Positions 27,501-34,115 of a DNA stretch of 64,000 nucleotides are shown in pieces; position 1 is the stretch's first letter; each line of letters begins with the position of its first letter. This DNA comes from Rhizobium grahamii (GTDB lineage: Bacteria > Pseudomonadota > Alphaproteobacteria > Rhizobiales > Rhizobiaceae). Location: positions 1,922,001 through 1,986,000 of the forward strand of contig NZ_CP043498.1 in assembly GCF_009498215.1 (NCBI RefSeq), in the 5' to 3' direction. The notes under the pieces were generated by a model that had not been told where the DNA came from, did no database searches, and saw only the letters and a program-made list of their open reading frames with translations. The translations under genes were made by a program, and so were the position numbers.

Positions 27501-27761
27501 ATCTTCGGTCAAGTTCCAGAGCGGCTGCGCTGGCTTTTGCAGCCTGGCGACCATCGGCCCCGTGTTGTAAACGCCGTTGCGGCTTACGATCACGGTCATC
27601 GTGCCATGGCTCGCGTTCGAGAGTTTGCGCGCTTCGATGTACCCTATCGTCCGCAGGAGTTTGGGGTGCGTGAGCACACTCCTGGTATGGTGTTCGCTGC
27701 ACACGTTTCATTTGGACACAACGGCGCCTTTCTGCGTCCTGTAACCGCACGGCCGCACTAA
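24513..27761 (+). CDS. Large SAMD9-like STAND NTPase with helical repeats; candidate defence sensor
   Basis: A 1082-residue protein. An N-terminal domain (about 1-290) contains the conserved-looking stretch SGRDSRGSPFEQQLRRMTMLEELRR (110-134). A P-loop follows, EPGAGGTTLARH (323-334), in which the usual lysine is replaced by Thr, the form seen in SAMD9-type STAND NTPases. Walker B is WLIVFDRIHW (398-407). Then come a winged-helix-like region and, from about residue 750 on, a long alpha-helical part that looks like TPR-type repeats (NLYNSLANAYFDLARVRAKQG). STAND proteins act as switchable sensors. The next gene, two bases away, encodes a TOPRIM protein, the likely effector. Start and repeat limits are approximate; the function is inferred. 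Confidence 0.75.
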   Translation: MQDIWSLPVPIIPTVDYVPDGLIAGLADREVSVWIRGVATGDAERREIARMLRLPWKHVYLEESDPILVAELENMEDDPYVGRRGFLHVVDSDPSRIDLPPRSLPIFLLSGRDSRGSPFEQQLRRMTMLEELRRSSIRQLIVISSGGGEPPPGVGELWATGFRTRLTLVDSGSGAPEQLGAWLERSGSGPTPSVVLMPIIAFATSLVDAFNAAYRDERLTIRLRDETDAIGELDLAGVDDPERPLLGNYDVILGRDLGVTDPTDLSEDAFNAFFRGEARDWRAFSAGLPWIRSDEAWQGLRDQLRRLDAVGPSENCVTYILSEPGAGGTTLARHLAFSAARSGYPTLVAKELPFAPDSLSVINFLTRAKQRAEDGSNKNKSVEAQDNDGERRMYETPWLIVFDRIHWESRDAELRRFLQQIERAGRPVCILVVSGPIREAGYYDTSRFKLLSELHHMLDQDEAIELGRHLNRFLRHYGKERPDWQWRNFQEAHSVRLLDGLAAFWITLSFWLQTQYDLTESIQEWVYRAFKERVDTHDLKKAVLQIAALSSERLPMPETLLEQSADGWPLTLLLDDHRSSLSPLGLVRLSDGSNKYWALAHDILGRLLINAVFYDQSARTALGLGEATDAEHLRFLILREISSKPSLGEIDGTRYGEEFATTVFKVDPDHGRGSWVHIWREVLAALDHMPQALRNGSRVFRHHTAISRRRIAWLDEAAYGVSDADRVSLLERAVDDIVYALHSIDRSQDEEPDVNLYNSLANAYFDLARVRAKQGASPEELVNLRRLAAEATRHAYEESPSSPYVIETHVKSLIASAEGAGDGAAAYCIEALEIVYAAIRNDQNELRRHALTVLADRVVGILLAGSAVTKRQGEPDGPADVLVRAWIALAAPLGGRAPSSLEEVPLDILDAVLAELNHPAGAGNPQVLRFKYLVLVAIAPFDFVRQAEVLDQLIASDYRLSPQLRLEYALLLFQLMRTDEGDRQFRALRKLWRETDIFGQVPERLRWLLQPGDHRPRVVNAVAAYDHGHRAMARVREFARFDVPYRPQEFGVREHTPGMVFAAHVSFGHNGAFLRPVTARPH

Positions 27762-27763
27762 TA

Positions 27764-28474
27764 ATGACAGCGGAGCCAGATTTTGTAGCGCGCTATGCGC
27801 TTTCTCAGGGCTGGGGTTTGAAGCCGAGGACGATTCTCGTCGAAGGGACATCCGACGTCGCATTGTTCGGCTTAGCAGCCAGACTGTTTCATCGTTCAAC
27901 TGGCAAGGATCTGCTTGGTGATCTTGCGGTCCTCGCCGCTGGCGAGGGCGATCGAGGGGGGACACATGGCGTGGTCCGCGAGCTCGTCACCATGCGCAAT
28001 CTTTCTCGCGCCTACCTCTCACCAGCCGGTCGGCCGGTCTATCGAGTGATCGGGTTGTTTGACAATGATGTCGCTGGACAGAAGGCGGTAAATGGTGCCC
28101 GAAGCGTTGATGCCAGTATCATCGAGTATCGAGATGTCTTCCGACTCCGGCCGACAATGCCGATTGGAGGAAGCTTAGATCCATTAGCTCTGAAACGGAG
28201 CTTCGAGGAGCGCAATGAGGCATACAAGGGTCTCAATTGGGAGCTGGAAGACCTGATTGGCTCGGCGCTAATGGAGCTTTTCCTACATGAGAATCCTACA
28301 GCGTTGATCCGAGAACATGTCATGTCCGACCGCACGCATCGGGAATTGACCCGTGATGGAAAAAGCCGATTAGTAAGGTTTTGTCAAACCCATGCTGACT
28401 TGGCGAGCTTGGATGATTTAGTTGCAACCCTCCACGCACTCCGACACTATCTCGTGCTGCCTTCTTTGGTATGA
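27764..28474 (+). CDS. Stand-alone TOPRIM-domain protein; likely nuclease effector of the STAND NTPase
   Basis: A 236-residue protein with a TOPRIM fold. The first conserved element is TILVEGTSDVALF with catalytic-type Glu27. A loop LAAGEGDRGGTHGV follows, then VIGLFDNDVAGQKAVN with Asp100-x-Asp102, the metal-binding pair. A helical C-terminal part follows. OLD-type and DUF4435 (PARIS AriB) effectors share this TOPRIM core. The gene starts two bases after the STAND stop codon and is surely co-translated. It ends 28 bases before the convergent coupling-protein gene. Confidence 0.78.
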   Translation: MTAEPDFVARYALSQGWGLKPRTILVEGTSDVALFGLAARLFHRSTGKDLLGDLAVLAAGEGDRGGTHGVVRELVTMRNLSRAYLSPAGRPVYRVIGLFDNDVAGQKAVNGARSVDASIIEYRDVFRLRPTMPIGGSLDPLALKRSFEERNEAYKGLNWELEDLIGSALMELFLHENPTALIREHVMSDRTHRELTRDGKSRLVRFCQTHADLASLDDLVATLHALRHYLVLPSLV

Positions 28475-28502
28475 CGGCAGCTGAGACGATCGATGGCCCC
28501 TT

Positions 28503-30356
28503 TCACAGGACCATCGGGTTCCGATCCAGCTTCCCCCGATATGCCGGATGCCTGTGCGAGACGATCGCGTCAACCAACGCAGGAGGTTTCGAGCCCGCCA
28601 GCAACAGCATTTTGCCGGTCTTCATTTCCAGTATCTGATCTGCGGTCATGAGTTTCTGGCGCTGCTCGGCAATTGAGGTCTTGCGGCTCTCGCCGAATTT
28701 CGCGGCGGATTGCTTGCTACGGGTCAGCACCGTCTGATCACCAAGGGCGTTCGCGGCCCAGTTAGCGGTTTCGAATTCGGCGCGGCCGAGACCGAAAATG
28801 CGGGTGGTGACGCAAGAGCCGACAATGCTGGCGGTGTCGCCCTTGCCATAGACGCTTTCGATTTGCCCCTTGTCCTGGGTAATGAACAGCGCCTCGATGC
28901 CGCAGCCGGCGGCGACGTTGGCGATGTTGATCAGCTTTTCCATCCGGCCGAGACGGACAAACTCGTCCAGCACCAAGAGCACGTTCTTTTTCGGCTTCTT
29001 GGCACCCTCCAGGCGCACGGCCATGCCGAGAATGATGTTCGTCAGCAGCCGGAGAAAGACCGCCTGGGCGTCAACCTGGTCGAGCGGCACGACCATGAAG
29101 AGGTCGGCACGGCCCTCGAACAGGTTTTCGAGCGAGCATGTGGAGGTGCTGAGAAAACTACGCAGTTCGTCGGAGCGTGCCCAATCGAATGCCTTCTTGA
29201 TCGTCGTCTTGATCGCACCGCGCTCGTTCTCGCCGGCTGCGAGGAAGGTGGCGGCGGCTGCGGCCGGACAGGTGCCGAATGTCTCCGGCGCACCGGCCCA
29301 TTCCGTCAGTGTCTTTTCAAAGCCGGCGGAAAACAGCAGGTCCATGACGGTGATCAGGTTGCGATCGGCTTCGGCGCGCCTGGTCATGATGACCTCGATC
29401 ACGGCCGCAATCATGGATTTCGCCATTTCCGCAAAGTGCGCGCCGTTTCCGCTTTCCGGCCGAACAAGACCCTCGGCAATGACCTCGATATCGCGGACCA
29501 AGTGCGCTTGCCGGATATAGTCGAGGGGATTGAGACGATCCTTCAACGGCTCGATGACGCCGAAGGGATTGAGAACCACAACCTGGCGCCCGAGCGATCG
29601 GCGATAGCGGCGCGTTACGGCGAAGTTTTCGCCCTTGATGTCGAGGACGGCGACCGGCCCGTCATGGTCGATGATGGCGGGAATGACGACGGACACGCCT
29701 TTCCCGGCGCGGGTCCCGGCGATGGCGACATGATGTCCGGCACGCCATCCGGTTTTAGGGTTGGGGCGGTAGCGCAGCATTGCGCCGCCGGAGAGACCGA
29801 GCGGCAGGCCGCTGTCGTTGTGCCGGAGCTGGCGCAACTCCTGGCGATTCATCCATCGGGCGCGCCATGGGCCTTGTTTGGAAATTCGGCTTGACGAAGC
29901 GGGGACGGCTATCGAGATCGCTCGCAGAATGAGGAACAGCGGCACAGGCAGGCCGATGGCGAGGCTGGTTTGCACACCAAGTTTCTGCGCCTCTGTGAAG
30001 CTGTCCCATGTCGAAACCATGCCTCGGATGCTCTCGATTCCGGAATAACCGGCATTTCGCCAAGCCTTGAAGCTGTCGAGCAGGACGCCTGCCGCAATGG
30101 TCGGGTCGGTAAGGGCGAGAGCAGACGCGGCAAGGAGGGCAGCCCCCACAGCTAGGCCCGACGCGCTGCGGATGCGGCCCTGGGTGTCTCCCACCAAGGT
30201 CAGCAGCGCAAACCCGCAAAACATGACTAGGATCGCGGCGCGCGCGTTTTGGTAGATGGGTTGCCAGAACAACGGCGCTGTCTCCATCAGCAGGAAACCG
30301 GCCGCCACGACGGCAATGGAAAGGGCATAGCGATAGGGCTGAATAATCAAATTCAT
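28503..30356 (-). CDS. VirD4/TraG-type conjugative coupling protein
   Basis: A 617-residue T4CP. N-terminal membrane segments (about 10-60, 65-85 and 130-150) precede the motor domain with Walker A IAGTRAGKGVSVVIP (G214-G220) and Walker B NVLLVLDEFVRLG. QDKGQIESVYGKGDTASIVGSCVTTRIF is typical of TraG/VirD4 C-terminal regions. It brings the relaxase-DNA complex to a type IV secretion channel. No channel genes are here, so it must use a helper's. Confidence 0.93.
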   Translation of the reverse strand: MNLIIQPYRYALSIAVVAAGFLLMETAPLFWQPIYQNARAAILVMFCGFALLTLVGDTQGRIRSASGLAVGAALLAASALALTDPTIAAGVLLDSFKAWRNAGYSGIESIRGMVSTWDSFTEAQKLGVQTSLAIGLPVPLFLILRAISIAVPASSSRISKQGPWRARWMNRQELRQLRHNDSGLPLGLSGGAMLRYRPNPKTGWRAGHHVAIAGTRAGKGVSVVIPAIIDHDGPVAVLDIKGENFAVTRRYRRSLGRQVVVLNPFGVIEPLKDRLNPLDYIRQAHLVRDIEVIAEGLVRPESGNGAHFAEMAKSMIAAVIEVIMTRRAEADRNLITVMDLLFSAGFEKTLTEWAGAPETFGTCPAAAAATFLAAGENERGAIKTTIKKAFDWARSDELRSFLSTSTCSLENLFEGRADLFMVVPLDQVDAQAVFLRLLTNIILGMAVRLEGAKKPKKNVLLVLDEFVRLGRMEKLINIANVAAGCGIEALFITQDKGQIESVYGKGDTASIVGSCVTTRIFGLGRAEFETANWAANALGDQTVLTRSKQSAAKFGESRKTSIAEQRQKLMTADQILEMKTGKMLLLAGSKPPALVDAIVSHRHPAYRGKLDRNPMVL

Positions 30357-30384
30357 GGCTCGAAACTCCGGACGGAAATGAGGA

Positions 30385-32010
30385 TCAATTGCGGCCGCGA
30401 CTTGGCGCAGGCGGTCGGGCTGTCACGTTGGCGGCGCGACCGCCTCCAGCATCGCTTCGGCTTGCTCCAGCAGGGCGAACGCTTCCGTCAGCTCGGTCGA
30501 GGCCGTGTCGCTGGAAGGATTGCCGGAGGCGAGCCAGGCGTTCATGAAGGTAGCCTGTGACGCGATGAGCGATTTCAGCGATCCTTCCAAAGCCCATTGC
30601 CGGCTTTCGATCATGTCTGTCGAGCGTTTCTCCAGCGCCTCGAATTGCGCGGTCCCGCTCTGCAAGGTGTTCATCAACGTCTCGACGTAACCCAGCAATT
30701 CGCGCTCCAGCGGCGAAAGGCTCTCGGGCATCGGTGGTTTGGCGGTCTCGGTCATCGGTCAATCTCCCTGGGCGATCTTCAGGCATGGGGTTTTGGCGGT
30801 CCCGGCCTGACAAGTGATCAGCTGAAGTCGGTTGACGTCCCATGTCAGGACTTTGCCGTTGCCGGTCTGGTTGATCTGCAAGCCCATTTGCCAGAGGCTG
30901 GCGCTCTGGGCTCGGTCGATCATCAGCCCCGCCCAAAACCAACTCGCGGTGAAGCTCAAAAGGACGATCAGCAACGCCACCGCGCCCATGGTCAGGAAGT
31001 ACGGCTGTACCATCGAGCGGAGCCGGTTCACGTCCGCCTCGGTCGTCGCCAGTGCCTCGCTCAAGTGCTGGCGGTTCGCGGCCGTGAAGCTGCGGATATC
31101 GGTCTCGATTGTAGCTTGCGCGCGCTTCAAGGCTTCGCTCCAATCGGTCTCGAAGCTCGTCGAGGGCGATGGCGTCGAGCCGGCTTCCGGTGCGGGTGGG
31201 CTCGCCAGCCGATCTTTCAAGCGCTCGCTCAAGGGTATTCTTTCGGGTCCAGTCTTCACGGAACAGGTCTCCTTTCAAACGCCAGCGCTCGTCGGTCTCT
31301 GGGTCGCGCACGGTGATATAATTTTTGCCGGCGCGCGGCAGGTCGAAACCCGCCGCCGTCAAGGCTTCGGTCATGCTCGGACGGTCATGGATGTCGCCGG
31401 TCTCGATGCGCTGGACGATCCAGTCGTGAATCAACTCACGGGCATCGCCACGCCTGACGCTCTCGATGAGGCTGACGGTCTCACGGGCGCGCTCCGGCGC
31501 CATCGGGTCGTTCCAGCCGTGTTCCTTGTTCAGAACATCGCGCAAGGCGTCATAGTGCTTCTGGTAGCCGGGCGGCGCGATGTTGAGGCTGCGCCCGCTC
31601 GCAAGCTCCATGCGCGGCGTCACGAAATGCAGCTCGACGCGGCTCTCGTGGGTGTGGCGGACCCAAAGCATATCGCGCTGGTCGGCTTCGAGGCCGGCAA
31701 AGGCAAGGCTCTCGAAGGCGTCCATCACCCGCCGTTGCTGGGCAGGGTTCGGCGCGTCTTCAGCGGTGAAGGCAATGACGCCGGCCCGATAGGTCCACTG
31801 GTGCGGGCAGGCGTCGATCAGCGCGCGCATGCGGTCTGCATCGCCGCGCAGCACTTCCGGCAGGGGCTCGCGGGCAAACAGCATGATCTCGCCGCGCTCG
31901 TCACGGATCGCGTTGCGGTTCTGGTCGTAAGCGACGACGTCGCGCTCGACCAGGTAGTCAACCGGTCCCGATCCGCCGCCCTGGCCGTTTCGGAAAAACT
32001 TGATCAGCAC
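30385..32010 (-). CDS. mobA: MobA/MbeA-like relaxase
   Basis: A 541-residue mobilization relaxase. The N terminus is VLIKFFRNGQGGGSGPVDYLVERDVV. The metal/histidine motif region DMLWVRHTHESRVELHFVTPRMEL and LNIAPPGYQKHYDALRDVLNKEHGW resemble ColE1-type MbeA relaxases. The C-terminal third is low-complexity, rich in Arg, Asp, Gly and Pro, and contains two other genes in another frame. It nicks oriT and leads the strand into the recipient. The GTG at 32010 overlaps the mobC stop by seven bases. Confidence 0.88.
   Translation of the reverse strand: MLIKFFRNGQGGGSGPVDYLVERDVVAYDQNRNAIRDERGEIMLFAREPLPEVLRGDADRMRALIDACPHQWTYRAGVIAFTAEDAPNPAQQRRVMDAFESLAFAGLEADQRDMLWVRHTHESRVELHFVTPRMELASGRSLNIAPPGYQKHYDALRDVLNKEHGWNDPMAPERARETVSLIESVRRGDARELIHDWIVQRIETGDIHDRPSMTEALTAAGFDLPRAGKNYITVRDPETDERWRLKGDLFREDWTRKNTLERALERSAGEPTRTGSRLDAIALDELRDRLERSLEARASYNRDRYPQLHGREPPALERGTGDDRGGREPAPLDGTAVLPDHGRGGVADRPFELHRELVLGGADDRPSPERQPLANGLADQPDRQRQSPDMGRQPTSADHLSGRDRQNPMPEDRPGRLTDDRDRQTTDAREPFAAGARIAGLRRDVDEHLAERDRAIRGAGETLDRHDRKPAMGFGRIAEIAHRVTGYLHERLARLRQSFQRHGLDRADGSVRPAGASRSDAGGGRAANVTARPPAPSRGRN
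30423..30755 (-). CDS. Nested mobilization protein (MbeD-like position), coiled coil
   Basis: A 110-residue acidic, largely helical protein (SPLERELLGYVETLMNTLQSGTAQFEALEKRSTDMIESRQWALEGSLKSLIASQATFM) encoded entirely inside mobA in a different frame. AGGGAG lies nine bases before the ATG, and the gene starts directly after the stop of the other nested gene. Position and coiled-coil character match MbeD of ColE1-type plasmids. The family match is by organisation rather than sequence. Confidence 0.7.
   Translation of the reverse strand: MTETAKPPMPESLSPLERELLGYVETLMNTLQSGTAQFEALEKRSTDMIESRQWALEGSLKSLIASQATFMNAWLASGNPSSDTASTELTEAFALLEQAEAMLEAVAPPT
30759..31259 (-). CDS. Nested mobilization protein with one membrane segment (MbeB/MobB-like)
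   Basis: A 166-residue protein encoded within mobA in another frame. It has a proline-rich start, a coiled-coil stretch (SEALKRAQATIETDIRSFTAANRQHLSEALATTEADVNRLRSMV) and one transmembrane segment (FLTMGAVALLIVLLSFTASWFWAGL, about residues 88-112). The tail is probably periplasmic. A very good ribosome-binding site (AAAGGAG, nine bases before the GTG) supports it as a real gene. Nested MobB/MbeB proteins anchor or stabilise the relaxosome at the membrane. Confidence 0.75.
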   Translation of the reverse strand: MKTGPERIPLSERLKDRLASPPAPEAGSTPSPSTSFETDWSEALKRAQATIETDIRSFTAANRQHLSEALATTEADVNRLRSMVQPYFLTMGAVALLIVLLSFTASWFWAGLMIDRAQSASLWQMGLQINQTGNGKVLTWDVNRLQLITCQAGTAKTPCLKIAQGD

Positions 32011-32486
32011 GGCGCGCCATCCTTCGCCGTGAACTGCTCTAGGGTTTCCGATAGCGCCCGCTCGATGGCGACCAGGCGCGCGGCAATCGTGATAGCGTCG
32101 ATGGCGGGCAACTGGCCCTGAGCCTGGGCCGTGTTCAGCCATCGGGCGATCTGGTTGAGGTTGCCGCCGATCTGCGCGACGGCTCGCACCAGCTCCGGGT
32201 CCACCCTGGGGACCGGACGGCGACGGCGCGCCTCGGTGAGGCCGAGCGCTTCCCGCATCAGCGTGGCGAAGGGCAGACCGGCCCTCGCTGCGCGGGCGGC
32301 CAGCGCCTGCTTTTCCGATGCCGAGCAGCGGAAAACCACGACGGCATTGAGTTCGCCTTTGGGCGATCGCCGCGTGCTCTTGGTGGGGTTTGAAGGGGAG
32401 GCCTGCCTCCCCTCACAAGGCTCCCTGTCGGACGGCTCGCCGTATGACAGGGGTCGCCTTGCTCCCTTCAAATCGCCAGCCGTCAT
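32004..32486 (-). CDS. mobC: MobC-family relaxosome protein
   Basis: A 160-residue protein with a ribbon-helix-helix-like region (NAVVVFRCSASEKQALAARAARAGLPFATLMREALGL). The MobC signature VRAVAQIGGNLNQIARWLNTAQAQGQLP follows. It should help the relaxase open oriT. Its start overlaps the preceding HTH gene by four bases, and its end overlaps mobA. Confidence 0.88.
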   Translation of the reverse strand: MTAGDLKGARRPLSYGEPSDREPCEGRQASPSNPTKSTRRSPKGELNAVVVFRCSASEKQALAARAARAGLPFATLMREALGLTEARRRRPVPRVDPELVRAVAQIGGNLNQIARWLNTAQAQGQLPAIDAITIAARLVAIERALSETLEQFTAKDGAPC

Positions 32487-33244
32487 GACGCCCTCCGAAG
32501 GTCGGTTTGTCGGGCTGTTTCATCGGCGATGTGGTCACGGCGGCGGCTGAAGAAAGCGATCCAATCGAGCGCGCTTGGGCTTGCCTCGTCCGGTGGCCAG
32601 TAGCCGGGCAAAGCATACCCCGGCTTGCCGGTTTTTACCGTTCGAAGGCCCAAGGCGTTGATCGAGGGAAAGCCGTGATGGCGCAACCAGGAGCGCCATT
32701 GCTCGACCTGATCCGCCTTGGTCTCTGCCACGAAAACGAGCGGGACGGCTCGCCGCGTCTCGACGCGCGGCGGGGCGTCCTCGCGCGGGTTAGGTTTATA
32801 TATTTTTTCTTTCTCTAAGTTTGGTGGACATATTTGTCCCCCTTCGCCGGACACATCTGACCGCCTTTCCGGACGATTTTGACCGCCTTTTTCAGGGTAA
32901 AGGGTGACAATTTTGTCCGTCTTTTCGCGGGCCTCCGATGCGCGTAAAATCGATGCCGCTGAGGGACGATATTCTGTGTTGTGCCCGACGCCATTTCCGC
33001 GCTCGACCTCGAACCATCCTTTGACATCAAGTTCACGGACGGCGCGCTGAATGGTCTTGACGCTCTTGCCGGTCGCGTCGGCAATCGTTTGATAGGACGG
33101 CCACGCCTTTTCGGTGTGGCCGTTCATATGCGTGGTGATGATGTAGAGCGCCACGGACCGCGCGCTGTCGCTCAAATCCCTGTCGCAGCTCAACTGCTGA
33201 AGCCATTGCAGCTTCACGTCCCGAAATGGCCGCGTCCCACTCAT
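32483..33244 (-). CDS. HTH_36-type protein (replication-initiator-like)
   Basis: A 253-residue protein with a winged-helix domain at about residues 25-90 (SARSVALYIITTHMNGHTEKAWPSYQTIADATGKSVKTIQRAVRELDVKGWFEVERG), as in plasmid and IME replication or regulatory proteins. The middle is a disordered, Lys/Glu/Pro-rich linker. The C-terminal part (DQVEQWRSWLRHHGFPSINALGLRTVKTGKPGYALPGYWPP) is unrecognised. It is the first gene of the mobilization operon. It could start extrachromosomal replication of the excised element or regulate mob; the sequence does not decide. Confidence 0.72.
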   Translation of the reverse strand: MSGTRPFRDVKLQWLQQLSCDRDLSDSARSVALYIITTHMNGHTEKAWPSYQTIADATGKSVKTIQRAVRELDVKGWFEVERGNGVGHNTEYRPSAASILRASEAREKTDKIVTLYPEKGGQNRPERRSDVSGEGGQICPPNLEKEKIYKPNPREDAPPRVETRRAVPLVFVAETKADQVEQWRSWLRHHGFPSINALGLRTVKTGKPGYALPGYWPPDEASPSALDWIAFFSRRRDHIADETARQTDLRRAS

Positions 33245-33302
33245 GCGCGCCTCCCTGGTCGCAATACGACCGAGAAAGAAGTGCCGGAAACGGCCGGAAA
33301 AA

Positions 33303-33359
33303 GTGGGACGGCGGCTTTACTAAACCACTGATTTTTATAAAATGGGGTCTTCGTCCCAC
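33303..33359. other. Inverted repeat upstream of the mob operon (oriT or recombination-arm candidate)
   Basis: GTGGGACG at 33303-33310 and CGTCCCAC at 33352-33359 are perfect 8-bp arms around an AT-rich 41-bp spacer. The repeat lies between the first mob-operon gene and attR. oriT regions usually sit here, but I see no clear match to a known nic sequence. Integrase arm sites or an operator are alternatives. Confidence 0.35.
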
Positions 33360-33397
33360 ACAGGGTTAAGTTGCTGATTTTCTTGGAATTCGGCAGG

Positions 33398-33413
33398 CCC
33401 TCCGGGCCCACCA
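33398..33413 (+). repeat. Right attachment site (attR)
   Basis: CCCTCCGGGCCCACCA, identical to the tRNA 3' end at 13751-13766, marks the far end of the element. Confidence 0.88.
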
Positions 33414-34115
33414 AAAACCTCTTTTACCGAATTTCCGGCGCTTCAAATATACACGGAATGCCCTGCATTTCAGGGGTTCCGGGTACATACGATTTCTGGC
33501 GATTTCACTCAGTTTCAGCGAACTGGGGGTAAAACGGGGGAAAGAAACCAGGGCTTCCCTCACGCATTCGAAACGGGATGCTGGATGGCGCTAACCGATG
33601 CAGAGTGCCGCGGCGCGAAGTTGCGAGACAAAGCGTATAAATTGTGCGCGGCCGCGGTATGCGACGCGTTGAGCCGCCTCGTAGTTTGGCGTCGGATAAT
33701 TGCCAGGGGGCACTGTTTCACCAGAAGATAAATTGCCCGGCTTCTGGAGGTGGGCAGATTGCGGCCAACATGCTCTTTAGGACGCCATTGTTGGGGACGA
33801 CACCTAGGTGCAATAGCCAATACGCTGGGTTTTTGTGATCCTTGTTAAACACGTGACGATGCCCGCAGGGGATTCGGTATTCCGCAGCCCGCGGTGCGAT
33901 CTCGGCAGCAAACGACTGTATTTTGTCCGTTTTTGTACGCTGCTCCAAATATCGGACGCGCCATTCGAGCGTATACTGTCGCTTGGCGGTCGGAACATGG
34001 GCACTGCAAGCAGCCAGTGTCAGCGATGCGCTTGGCATGGCCCAGCCGAGTCGTTGCGGATGGATACACCAAAGACGCAGATGAGCGAATTCCGAAGAGT
34101 ACGAAAGGTGCCAAG
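33414..34115. other. Intergenic region after attR, no gene recognised
   Basis: About 700 bp between attR and the SucA-like gene. Short open frames exist on both strands, but none has a convincing ribosome-binding site or recognisable product. A G-rich stretch CTGGGGGTAAAACGGGGGAA at about 33523-33542 resembles leader sequences near other integrase genes, so this could be the scar of an older insertion (weak). Confidence 0.4.

Larger units (their letters stand above)
13751..33413. mobile_element. Integrative mobilizable element (about 19.6 kb) in tRNA-Ile
   Basis: The element is bounded by an identical 16-bp repeat (CCCTCCGGGCCCACCA) at 13751-13766, inside the tRNA, and at 33398-33413. A tyrosine integrase and excisionase-like HTH genes lie at the tRNA end. 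A mobilization module (MobC, MobA relaxase with two nested genes, VirD4-type coupling protein) and an HTH replication-like gene lie at the other end. No mating-pair-formation (VirB) genes are present, so transfer would need a helper. Cargo is restriction-modification, nuclease-EVE, HipBA and STAND-TOPRIM genes. Confidence 0.88.

Noticed and set aside
28710..29894. 394-codon frame opposite the coupling-protein gene
   Set aside because: Antisense shadow of a clear T4CP.
13767..33397. CRISPR array in the defence island
   Set aside because: No regularly spaced repeats or cas genes; the only regular repeats are the three HipB operators.
33366..33563. Small leftward frame spanning attR
   Set aside because: It reads antisense through the tRNA-like att sequence and has no ribosome-binding site or domain.
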